Of a stretch of 64,000 nucleotides of DNA, positions 45,960-56,120 are shown piece by piece. Positions within the stretch are counted from its first letter, which is position 1; each line of letters opens with the position of its first letter. The stretch covers positions 124,001 to 188,000 of the forward strand of contig JBBMOL010000452.1 in NCBI GenBank assembly GCA_037954665.1, written 5' to 3'. The translations under genes and the position numbers were made by a program. This DNA is from Laguncularia racemosa. Lineage: Eukaryota > Streptophyta > Magnoliopsida > Myrtales > Combretaceae. The notes under the pieces are model-generated. The model made no database searches and was not told where the DNA came from. It saw nothing but the letters and a program-made list of their open reading frames with translations.

Positions 45960-47434
45960 AGCAATTTAAAAGACCATACATTCAAAATGGGGACTTCACA
46001 TTTCCAAACACAGCTGATTAGAATATCAGCATTCATCAATGATCATGTTTAACATCCAATAGAACTCCTTAATTGAATGAATGTACTCCTCACCTTGTCC
46101 TACAATATTGAACTAGAGATACTTTAATCAAAGTTTTAAAATTAATCGAAGTAAAGTAAGTTTCTACCTTTATCTTTTAATAGCAGCTTTCAAATCAAAA
46201 ATCAAACTCAAGGTCAAATCAAAACAAAAGGAGATTTGGCTCATTTCAATTAGCTATTTCAGAGTGTATAGCCTCCTCATCCATCTCTCTAAGCGAACTA
46301 CTCCATCATGAAAGTATTTTGCATTCGAGATTCCCCTAGATTCCTCTTCCTTTGATAGACCTTCCCAAAAGTTTCATTTATTTATTTATGATCCCAAAAC
46401 CTATGTAGCAAGCTTTCAGCTGATAATCCCGGGCTTGTCACCCAAGTTAATAGACGTTATCCCTTCAATTGAAGGTGTCCCTACGGACTTAATCACTCGA
46501 GTATCAAGAACTTACCCCTTTTATTTTTTGAGAGTAATTTCCTCGGTCGGCCGATCCCAAGGCAGACGACCTTAGGTGACCAAGTTTTAAAGGGACCCCA
46601 TCGAACCTCCATTACTCTAACTGATTTGTTTAGCTAGTAGCAGGGTCAAACTTCGCTCTTCTGAGGGACCAAAACCAGCCCACACTAACTAAGATATCTT
46701 ATTTTGACTTAAACTTTTCTTAGAAGGTCTCTTAAGAAAGATCACCAAGACAATTACTTCATTTACCCTTTTATAATGGATTGATTAGCTCTCAAGACTT
46801 TTGATGAAACAATATATTTCCTAGTAACTTAGAAATCAAGCCAATTAACATTTTGCTAAGTGCCTTAGTTCAATTCCTAACTTTGAATTCTATCTTTAAA
46901 TGACAAGTAAACTTGCTTCACAAAGATTTTTATTCTATAAGTTTGATCAAGTATGACAAAATTCAATGCAAAAACAGAGTGAATTGCATGACATTCTTTT
47001 TGAGGAATTCAATCATTGAATGCTAAAACACTCCTCAAATGCAGCTAGAATTCTAGTAACATAGAAAATGTAGGAGGAATTTTGATAGAAAATTGGAAGA
47101 ATTTTGAAAATTTTCCACTTTCTATATTGATAATCGCACATACACACCTAGTTTTCCTTTTTCCCTTTATACATACTATTTAATACCCCTCCCCCACACT
47201 TAAGTTAGACATTGTCCTCAATGTCTATACTTGCAATAAAAATCAGACAAGGAAAGAGCATTAAGTAGAGAAAAATTAAGATAGAAAAGGTAATAAAAAG
47301 AACTAGTGCTCCCCTAAATTTTTCCACTTTGTCGCCTCTTTTGCCTTCATACGCTCCATAACCAAGGCGTAGTGTTTCTCCACACACTTTTTTTTTTTTT
47401 TTACGTTCCTTACTCTACGAGGCTTTCCAATCAC
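45960..47434 (-). other. D non-coding region between protease and PPT
   Basis: No ORF. The conserved block is at 46,574-46,591 (sense TTTAAAACTTGGTCACCT). A second, related half is at about 46,430-46,490, containing the 14-base palindrome CCTTCAATTGAAGG. A poly-T run is at 47,388-47,402. Confidence 0.75.
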
Positions 47435-48193
47435 CTACTTTTTCAACTCAAGACTTCCATCAAGACTGACAGTCATCTCTTTAACTGATGCACCTACAGA
47501 TTCTCCTTGATTCCCATTCGTCAAACAAATTCCTAAAGCATCCTTGCATAAAAGTTCTTGCATTGACTCTAAAATAGGTAGATCAAGATCATCCACTGCA
47601 AAACAAGTATCATCATGTTGCAAACTATGCTTAAGAACAACCGGCATCTTCACTATGACTTCCTCATTTCCCACTCGCAGCACCAATTTCCCGTCTCCTA
47701 CATCTATGATAGCTCTTGTAGTAGCTAGAAATGGTCTCCCAAGAATCAATGGGATCTCCACATCCGCTTCCATATCTAAGATGACGAAATCTGCTGGGAA
47801 AATGAAGTCTTGAACTTTTACTAGCACATCCTCAACCACTCCTCTTGGGAATTTGACTGATCTATCCACTAATTGCAAGCTCATTCGGGTTAGCTTTGGT
47901 TCCCCAAGTCCCAGCTTCTTCAAGAGTTGATATGGCATGAGATTAATACTAGCCCCAAGATCAGCTAGGGCCCTCTCCTAGGTTAGGTTACCGATCAAAC
48001 ACGGGATGGTGAAGCTCCCAGGGTCCTTAAGCTTCTTTGGAAGTTGGTTCTGAATAACTACCGAACATTCTCCTCTTAAAGTCACTAAAGAAAACTCTTC
48101 TAATTTTCTCTTGTTCGACAATAATTCTTTCAGAAACTTTGCATATCTAGGCACTTGAGTCAATGCCTCAACAAATGGAAGGTTAATATGCAA
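47435..48193 (-). pseudogene. D aspartic protease domain
   Basis: Minus 47,978-48,193 gives the lead-in VEALTQVPRYAKFLKELLSN. After an in-frame TAG (47,978-47,980) the active-site region DLGASINLMPYQ follows at about 47,930-47,965, and then VILDMEADVEIPLILGRPF. The frame ends at 47,435 about 75 residues after the domain with a Ser/Leu/Lys tail and no RT. The structure equals that of A. Confidence 0.88.
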
Positions 48194-48929
48194 TTGTTTA
48201 AAAACTTCAAAAATTTACCATATTGCTCATCCACCTTATCTTTCTTCAATCTTGCAGGGTATGGAATGGGAGGTTTATATTCTGGAATCAGCTTAGATGA
48301 TGATGATTTCTTCTCAACTAACTTCTTTGGCTGCTCTCCTTCATCATTTTCAATCGGTTGTTCTCCTTTGAAGCGGATGCCTCACCTCTTTCTACTTGAT
48401 TCTCAGATTGGAGTTCTTTACCACTTCTCAAGGTTATTGCTTTCACATGCTCACGAGGATTTGTCTCTGTATTTCCTGGCAATGAACCCTGAGGTCTCTC
48501 TGAAAGTAATTTAGCAATTTGTCCAACCTGAGTCTCAAGATTGTGGATTGAGGCGCCATGGTTTCTGAGAGTAGTGTCTTGATTCTTTAAAATCATGTCC
48601 AATGAATTTTGTCTATCTTCAGAATCTTTTACCAATTTTGCCAGGATGTCCTCAATGATGATTGTGGTTTAGAACTCTGACCAGGTGGTCTTTGAAAACC
48701 AGGGGGAGGATTGGGATTGCCTTTCTGAAAATTGTTGTTATTACTCCATGAAAAATTTGGGTGATTTCTCCAGCCTGGATTATATGTGTTACTATAAGGA
48801 TTATTCTGAGGCCGGATTTGATTTCCCAAATAATCCACCTGTTCAACAATTGATTCATCACCAAAGGTGGGCACAACTGCGGATACTTGCTGCCTTGAAA
48901 GTGACAATCCATCTATTTTTCTAGACAAC
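48194..48929 (-). pseudogene. D gag, C-terminal part (left of C)
   Basis: It contains the Athila signature PYSNTYNPGWRNHPNFSW (about 48,745-48,805), a coiled-coil-like DMILKNQDTTLRNHGASI stretch and AITLRSGKEL (about 48,420-48,450), the usual gag C-terminal mark. A zinc knuckle is expected between the KIDGL and YLGNQ segments but no Cys/His set is seen there. Frameshifts occur near 48,640 and 48,320. C is inserted at 48,930. Confidence 0.85.
48925..48929. repeat. TSD of C, left copy (ACAAC)
   Basis: Exact match to 60,549-60,553; the D gag frame is continuous if C and one copy are ignored. Confidence 0.92.
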
Positions 48930-49127
48930 TGATAGAGCCATTTTATACTCAATCTTTATAGTATGAATTGCGTTAATTTATTATTGATCTTATAGAAATC
49001 ATAAGGAAATGGTACTTAATTTTATTATGTTGATAAATTAGGTTTAATGGAGTCAAGAGTGCTAATTCAAGTGATTTAGAGAATTCATCTACAATTTGGA
49101 TCAAAGACAAGGATTTACACCACCGGA

Positions 49128-49500
49128 GGAAAGTACATGGGCGTGTATTTGAAGTACACGGCCGTGTACTTGGTTTGGAATCAAAAGAAAGATACACGAT
49201 TGAAGTACACGGCCGTGTATCTGTCTTGAAGAATCAACAGAGAGATACACGGTTAAAGTACACGGCCGTGTATCTGTCTTGAAGAATCAACAGAGGGAGG
49301 CACGGTTTGTGATCTGGTTGTGGTATAAACCGTGCCATACATTGAACAAGAATGAGAAATTACAGAACATCGACCAGAGGAAGGCACGACTTGTGATCTA
49401 GCCGTGGTGGAAGCCGTGTCACACCTGAACACGGATGATGATATGTGAATTATCAACAGAGGAAGGCACGGTTCTAAATCTGGCCGTGTTGGTGGGTGTG
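49128..49500 (+). repeat. Palindrome array in C 5' LTR
   Basis: GTACACGGCCGTGTAC/T at 49,154, 49,205 and 49,258 (spacing 51-53 bases). An inverted pair GGCACGGTTT/AAACCGTGCC follows at 49,299-49,308 and 49,327-49,336, and then looser copies. The same array is in the 3' LTR (59,150, 59,201, 59,254). Confidence 0.85.
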
Positions 49501-49597
49501 CCAGGTGGACGATTATTCCCTTCTCGAGATTTACTTGAAAAAGGAAAGATATATTTGTATCTTGCTAGCTAAAGATCCACTGCCATTCCTTTAACAA

Positions 49598-49605
49598 TAT
49601 AAATA
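49598..49605 (+). promoter_or_regulatory. TATA box in C 5' LTR
   Basis: TATAAATA, kept in the 3' LTR (59,595-59,602) and in E (61,400-61,407). Confidence 0.68.
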
Positions 49606-50530
49606 GAACCAACCCTAGAGGACAAAGGGAGTTTTTGGACAAGAAGGAAGGAAGGAGGCAGAGCAAGGGAAACCGGCAACAAAGACTTTTTCATGTTTTC
49701 ACTTTTAATTTTCGTTTTAAGGATGAACATGTGTAGCTAAGCAAATTTTCTAGCCAAAGGATCATTGATGTTTAGTTCTTCACGAATTGTGGGATCTAAT
49801 TGATTTGTCTTTAATCTATTCTTTGTTTTTGGATATTTATATATCTTCTGGAAGTTTTGTCAATATTATCTTTGTTGATTAGTATGAATTAGAGCTCTTC
49901 TACTCAATTAGTAAGTTAATATATTGTCAACTAGTACATCAGATCCGTAATTGTTTGATAGTTCTAGTTTCGGTGACACAATAACATGTTTGATTATAAA
50001 ATAGATAGTCGAATTCATGTTATGGAGATATATGTTCTTGTTTAAATAGGTTATCTTATAATCTATTGGCATGAATTGGTAGTCTCTCTTGTTTTTAATG
50101 CTATTGATAGATTAAATGCTAAGAGCTTGTTTAGGGTTGTCTAATCAATAAGAGAAATAATCAAAGAGCGTGTTTTGATTATCAAGAAAGTAAGGAGGGA
50201 TAGGTTATTAGAGCTTGTTAATAACCATAACCAGTTTATCTTGGATAAAGGATAGGAAATATTTGCATCGATGATCAATTCCTAGAATTAAACTATCTTG
50301 ATTCCTTTGGCTAGACTTTTATCAATATTCGATTTTATTATTTGATTTCAATATTATTTTGATTCACAAACAAAATCCCGGCCATTCTTCTTTTCCTTTC
50401 TATTCTCTTTTTAATAGAAATATGTTTAACCAATCCTTGTGGATACGACCCTACTCACTACTATACACAAATCATATAATTATCTAGGAGTAGGTTTTTA
50501 TTTTTGTTGGATTCGACACCCATCAAATTT

Positions 50531-50548
50531 TGGCGCCGTTGCCGGGGA
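50531..50548 (+). other. C primer-binding site (tRNA-Asp)
   Basis: Exact TGGCGCCGTTGCCGGGGA, five bases after the LTR end; complementary to plant tRNA-Asp 3' end. Confidence 0.95.
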
Positions 50549-50659
50549 TTGGTGTCAAATTTATTTCTATTCTTTACGACTCGTTCTTCTCATACAGGTG
50601 AACTCACTTATAATCCAGAGATTGAGAAGACTTTTGAGAGATAGCGAAGAGAAGCTAGG

Positions 50660-52057
50660 TTGCGTCGAAAAGAAACCGTATCATCTTCATCCCCTGGACA
50701 GAACTTGGCATCGGATTTGTCTGATTCATCCATTGATTCTGAAAAAGAAGAAGATATGGCAAATCCTGAAAGCACATTAAGAGAATTAGCTGCACCAGAT
50801 GTGAATCAACAACCACTTTGTATTCAATATCCTGAATTGGCTGTTGAGTTTGAGTTGAAATCTGATTTGATACATCTACTACCCACCTTTCATGGTCTTG
50901 AGAATGAAGACCCTCACAAACATTTGAAAGAGTTTCATATAGTGTGTTCTAGCATGAGGCCGCAAGGAATATCCGACGATCAAATCAAGTTATGTGCTTT
51001 TCCATTTTCTTTAAGTACTAGAGCTAAATATTGGTTGTTTTATTTGCCTTCAGGTTCTATAACCACTTGGACAGATATGGTGAGACTCTTCTTGGACAAA
51101 TTTTTCCCTGCGTCTAGAGCCGCTGGTATAAGAAGAGAGATTTGTGGCATCAAACAAAGAGATACCAAGACTCTTCATGAGTATTGGGAGAGGTTCAAGC
51201 AACTTTGTGCAAGCTGTCCACAACATGGGATATCTGAACAACTTCTCATTCAATATTTCTATGAAGGTCTACTTCCGATGGAGAGGAAGATGATGGATGC
51301 TGCTAGTGGAGGCGCCATAGTGAATAAAACCCCTGGTCAAGCTAGGGAATTGATCTCCATTATGGCTGCTAATTCGCAACAATTTGGGTATAGGCATGAT
51401 TCATCTTCAAGGAAGGTAAATGAGGTAAGTGTTTCTAACCTTGAACATCAAATTTCTAACCTAACCTCCCTTATACAGCAGATAGCTCTTGGAAATACAC
51501 AGCAGGTGAAGACTTGTGGAATTTGTGCTGCTCCTGATCATCCTACCGACATGTGTCCCACATTGCAAGATGACAATCATGAGCATGCCAATGCTGTAGG
51601 AGGATTCCATGGACAGCCACAAAGGAAATATGATCCCTACTCGAATACTTATAATCCTGGATGGAGGGATCATCCTAACTTCAGATATGGCAATAAACTA
51701 CAAAATTTCCAACAATTCCAGCCTAAGCCATTAAACCAAGTACCACAAGCTCCTTCCACTTCAGGTATGTCTCTTGAGGAAATTGTTAAATCACTTGCTG
51801 TTAATATAAAACAATTTCAGGATGAGATAAAGCGGAGCATTCACAACTTGGAAAATCAGGTAAGCCAACTTGCTTCTTCTATAAACAGGCTAGAAACTCA
51901 AGGTAAGTTACCCTCTCAGACTATCACAAATCCAAAGCAAAGCGCTAATGCAATTACCTTGAGAAGTGGAACGAAATTGCAGGGATCAAATGAGAAAGGA
52001 CACCGATCTAATCTTGAGGAAGAGACGGAGAAAGAGACTGCAACTCCAAGCCAGTAG
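50660..52057 (+). CDS. C gag polyprotein (intact frame, 465 aa)
   Basis: Structural protein that would form the virus-like particle. Residues about 60-230 are the capsid-like retrotransposon gag core (YWLFYLPSGSITTWTDMV, LFLDKFFPASRAAGIRREI, EYWERFKQLCASCPQHG). A zinc knuckle C-x2-C-x4-H-x4-C is at residues 286-299 (CGICAAPDHPTDMC). The Athila mark PYSNTYNPGWRDHPNF follows, then a coiled-coil-like stretch and AITLRSGTKL near the end. Start: ATG at 50,660, 112 bases after the PBS. A second ATG at residue 33 (MANPEST) is possible. The frame ends in TAG (52,055-52,057), and the pol frame continues in the same phase directly after it. It is the only full-length structural gene in the window. Confidence 0.92.
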   Translation: MRRKETVSSSSPGQNLASDLSDSSIDSEKEEDMANPESTLRELAAPDVNQQPLCIQYPELAVEFELKSDLIHLLPTFHGLENEDPHKHLKEFHIVCSSMRPQGISDDQIKLCAFPFSLSTRAKYWLFYLPSGSITTWTDMVRLFLDKFFPASRAAGIRREICGIKQRDTKTLHEYWERFKQLCASCPQHGISEQLLIQYFYEGLLPMERKMMDAASGGAIVNKTPGQARELISIMAANSQQFGYRHDSSSRKVNEVSVSNLEHQISNLTSLIQQIALGNTQQVKTCGICAAPDHPTDMCPTLQDDNHEHANAVGGFHGQPQRKYDPYSNTYNPGWRDHPNFRYGNKLQNFQQFQPKPLNQVPQAPSTSGMSLEEIVKSLAVNIKQFQDEIKRSIHNLENQVSQLASSINRLETQGKLPSQTITNPKQSANAITLRSGTKLQGSNEKGHRSNLEEETEKETATPSQ

Positions 52058-53504
52058 AATAACCAAACTAGAGGATCCCTCGTTGAACCACTAAAGGTCA
52101 TGATAACAGCACCTCCTTTCCCTTCTAGATTAGCGAAAACTAAGAATGAAGCTGAAGAAAAAGAGATTCTTGAAACTTTTCACAAAGTTGAGGTAAATAT
52201 TCCTTTGCTAGATGCAATTAAGCAAGTACCTCGTTATGCTAAATTTCTCAAAGAATTGTGCACTAACAAAAGAAAGCTGAAAGGTAATGAAAAGATTAGT
52301 GTGGGTGAGAATGTTTCAGCTATTCTTCAGAAGAAGCTTCCTCCTAAATGTAAGGATCCAGGTATGTTTACTATTCCTTGCAAAGTAGGTAATCTTGGAA
52401 TCGCTAAAGCTATGTGTGATTTAGGAGCTTCAATCAATGTTATGCCTTTGTCTGTTTATCAATGTTTGAATGTTGGTCCCTTGAAGGAAACATGTGTTAT
52501 TGTTCAACTTGCTGATAGGTCCAATGTTTATCCTGAGGGAGTCCTAGAAGATGTTTTAGTACAAGTTAATGGGTTGGTTTTCCCTACAGATTTTTATGTG
52601 CGGGACATGGAGAATGATGATTCTCGTAATTCATCAATGATATTATTAGGGAGACCATTTCTTAAGACATCTAGAACAAAAATTGATGTACAAGACGGTA
52701 ACCTCACTATGGAATTTGATGGTGAAGTGATTAAATTTAACATTTATGATGCCATGAAATATCCTAGTGATATCTCCCCTGTTTTTGTTGTGGATGTTAT
52801 TGACCCATTAACACAGGCTACATTTGACTTGATAGACGATGATGAGTTGAAAATTGTACTTAATAGGAGTCTTACTATTAATGCATTGAAAACTCTTAAG
52901 GAGAAGCTTATAATATCCTCTGATTTGCAGGACATGATTTGGGAGTTTGAATCGTTAAAACCTATCAGGTATGATGTGTCCTACATTAATTTACCCCCTT
53001 CTAACACAAGACTTCTTCCCTCCATTGTGCAGGCACCAAAACTGGAATTAAAACCCTTACCCGAACATCTAAAGTACATTTTCTTAGGAGAAAATGAGAC
53101 TCTTGCTGTGATAGTCTCTAACAAACTAAGTACTTTAGAAGAAGAAAAGTTGATTCGGGTGTTAAGAGAGTATAAAGAAGCCATTGGATGGTCCATAGCT
53201 GATATCAAAGGACTAAGCCCATCCACATGCATGCACAAGATATTAATGGAAGATAATTGCAAACCTTCAAGGGAAGTTCAACATCATTTGAACCCACCTA
53301 TGATGGATGTAGTTAAGAAAGAAATCTTGAAACTGCTTGATGTAGGTATGATCTATCTAATTTCCGATAGCAAATGGGTAAGTCCAATTCAAGTTGTTCC
53401 AAAGAAAACGGGCTTAACTGTAATTGAAAACTCTGATGGTGAGTTAATTCCTACTCGGGTTCAGAATGGATGGAAGGTTTGTGTTGATTATAGGAAGTTA
53501 AATG
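52058..53504 (+). pseudogene. C pol part 1: protease and N-terminal RT, up to solo LTR B
   Basis: In the same frame as gag after one TAG. From the first ATG (52,100), residue 107 is the catalytic Asp in DLGASINVMP. MILLGRPFLKTSRTKIDVQ follows as the second protease segment. RT starts with SPIQVVPKKTG and VCVDYRKLN, then is cut by B at 53,505. This stretch has no internal stop. Protease would cleave Gag-Pol; RT copies the RNA. The TAG between gag and pol could be a readthrough site or a point mutation. Confidence 0.9.
53500..53504. repeat. TSD of B, left copy (AAATG)
   Basis: Exact match to 55,034-55,038. Confidence 0.93.
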
Positions 53505-55033
53505 TGACCCACGCAAAAGAGATATAAAATGAGCGTGAATAAATACCGGCAAGTGTACCGGATCGGATCAAGTAATATAGTGAGAGAAGAGTGTCGAACC
53601 ACGAAGATTGATTAAGTAATAGACCTTTATCAATTTCTACTATTATTTAGGCAATGATATTTGATGAGAATTGAATGAATTATACTAAATGCTTAAAAAG
53701 AGAATTGTGTTTGAAAAATGATGAATTGATGATGGGAAATAGAATCCACCCTAATTCTACTAATCATATTGCCTTCATGTTATAATAACTCATAGCTATA
53801 TGGATTTTCACAAGAAATTAACAAAACCTTAATCCTTTATCAAGTGTTAAAGTAATGTTACCTCAATTTAATTTAATAGCTCCCGCTAATTCAAATCAAA
53901 TGAGGATTCTAATTCACAATCATAAATTTCCCAATTATATGATTGCCTAATATCTTTAAAATAATTTCTCATAATCCCTTAGTGAAAAATTTAATAAAAA
54001 TATTGCATGAAACACTTAGGTCAATTTCTAATAAAATTCAATAACGCTGCTTCCACATGAATTATTAAATCTTACTTAGGAATTCCTGATAAAACCTAAA
54101 TTTCTCTTTCGAGTCATTTACATTTCTATGCATTGATTTCAATTACAAAATACAATTCATAGCAGGACTTCTTATATGAAAATTCCGCATGTCTACATTT
54201 CCTATAACATGAATACAATGATCATTTTAGTTTGAACTATGGCTTCATCATATTTCCCACAAGGATGATTTAGAACATTATAGTATGAATTGCATAAAAA
54301 CAATTGAAATAAATAGGTGCAATGGAATTCATATTGAACAACAAGAATAAACTAATAAATGGCATAAAAGAAAATAAAGTAATTGAAACAATAGCTATAA
54401 TCTTCAAGAACTTTAATCTTCTAAAATGATTCCTCGAATTTTCAACTGAAAGCAAACTTCAGCAAAATAACTTTCTTTCTTCAAACTAAAATTTGGAATA
54501 ACATGAAATGTAATGGAATTAAAGAAAACATAAAATCCTAAAGTTCCTAACGGAATTCTAATGATTTCAAAGAAAGACAAAGAATCAAAACAAAAGGATT
54601 CTCAAACAAAAGGGGATGCCCCCAAGGTTTACATAAGGGGCCTATTTATAGATCCAAAGAGGAGGAGGATAAGCTTGATCTGATGAGGAGTTGAGTCAGC
54701 AAATTAATTAAGATACGATTTTGGAGAGATTTTCGCAATGGATATCCAGGCAGTAATGAAGGCCGGCTCAAGGCCGGCTTTAAGGCCGGCGGCTTTAATG
54801 TTTTTTTGAGGCCGGTTTAATATAGGCCAGCAACCTTCCGTGCAATCCTCCGCTCGCTTCTTTAATTTTGTGAAAAACTCCTCCAATTAACTTGTATTAT
54901 ACTTTTGGGTCCTCAAAACCTGAATTTTCACAATAAACACCATTAAATATCATTTCTTTATATTTTCTTTATAATATTGAAATAAATTTAATATAAGTCC
55001 AAAAGAAAATATAAGTATAATGTGATCTTATCA
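53505..55033 (-). mobile_element. B: solo LTR of the A family, inside C RT
   Basis: 1529 bp, TGATAAGATCACA (minus start, 55,033) to GCGTGGGTCA (53,505), same family as the A LTRs. Perfect TSD AAATG, no internal region, PBS or PPT beside it. RT coding of C lines up when the LTR and one TSD copy are disregarded. It carries a GCCGGC array (54,759-54,832) and a TATA box at 54,643-54,650 on the minus strand. A solo LTR is normally the product of recombination between the two LTRs of one element. Confidence 0.95.
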
Positions 55034-55038
55034 AAATG
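55034..55038. repeat. TSD of B, right copy (AAATG)
   Basis: Exact match to 53,500-53,504. Confidence 0.93.
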
Positions 55039-56120
55039 CGTCAACTAGAAAAGATCACTTCCCTCTTCCTTTTCTTGATCAGATGCTTAAACGTTTGGCT
55101 AGCCATTCTCACTATTGTTGTCTTGATGGTTATTCAGGTTTTCATCAAGTTCCAGTGGCACCAGAAGATCAAGAGAAGACTACTTTTACATGTCTATTCG
55201 GTACTTTTGTGTATCGAAGGATGCCTTTTGGGCTTTGCAATGCCCTAGCCACATTCCAAAGGTGTATGGTTAGTATATTTTCAGATTATGTGGAGAATAT
55301 CATAGAGGTTTTCATGGATGACTTCACTGTCTATGGTAACTCTTTTGATTCATGTTTGACTAACCTTACAAAAGTGCTTCAAAGATGTATAGATAAGAGT
55401 CTTGTGTTGAACTATGAAAAATGTCACTTTATGGTTGAACAGAGTCTAATTCTAGGTCATATTGTATCTTCTAAGGGGCTTGAAGTCGATAAAGCTAAAG
55501 TAGAATTGATTAAATCTCTACCTTACCCTGTAAGTGTACGGGAAATTCGCTCTTTTCTTGGGAGTGTAGGATTCTATCGACGCTTCATCAAGGATTTTTC
55601 CAAGATTACACAACCCCTATGCAGATTGCTGTAAAAAGAAGTGACATTTGAGTTTGATGAGGCCTGTAAGCACGCTTTTGACACATTAAGGGATAAGTTA
55701 ACTTCTGCTCTAATCATCCAACCACCTCACCGAAACCTTCCCTTTGAAATTATGTGTGATGCGAGCAATGCAGTTGGAGCCGTTCTTGGCTAAAGAGTTG
55801 GAAGAGCTTCCCATGTCATTTATTACGCTTCTAGAACATTGGATAGTGCTCAATGCAACTATTCCACAACGGAAAAAGAACTCTTAGCTGTTGTTTTTGC
55901 ATTAGAAAAATTCAGATCATATTTACTAGGTACTAAGGTAATTGTTTACTCTGATCATGCAGCTCTCAAATACCTACTCACGAAGAAGGAGGCGAAACCA
56001 AGACTTATTCGATGGATACTCTTATTACAAGAGTTTGATCTAGAAATACGTGATAGGAAAGGCTCTGAAAATTTAGTTGCTGACCACCTCAGTAGAATAC
56101 TTATCAGTGAAGGGTCAATA
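55034..56120 (+). pseudogene. C pol part 2: RT palm and RNase H
   Basis: RT continues with HYCCLDGYSGFHQV, RRMPFGLCNALATFQRCM and FMDDFTVYG, the YxDD box in its Athila form, then LVLNYEKCHFMV and IRSFLGSVGFYRRFIKDFSK. RNase H shows CDASNAVGAVLG, TEKELLAVVFALEKFRSYL and YSDHAALKYLL, i.e. the catalytic Asp, Glu and Asp, and ends ADHLSR. Stops: TAA at 55,632-55,634 between RT and RNase H, and TAA at 55,791-55,793 inside RNase H. All other spacing is normal. Confidence 0.92.

Larger units (their letters stand above)
48930..50525 (+). repeat. C 5' LTR
   Basis: TGATAGAGCC...GACACCCATCA, 1596 bp, near-identical to the 3' LTR apart from scattered substitutions and the poly-C tract there. It holds a palindrome array (49,128-49,500) and a TATA box at 49,598-49,605. 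Confidence 0.95.

Noticed and set aside
55036..55248. A 70-codon hydrophobic frame right after solo LTR B
   Set aside because: It is out of phase with RT, which is unmistakable in the overlapping frame; the hydrophobic look is accidental.
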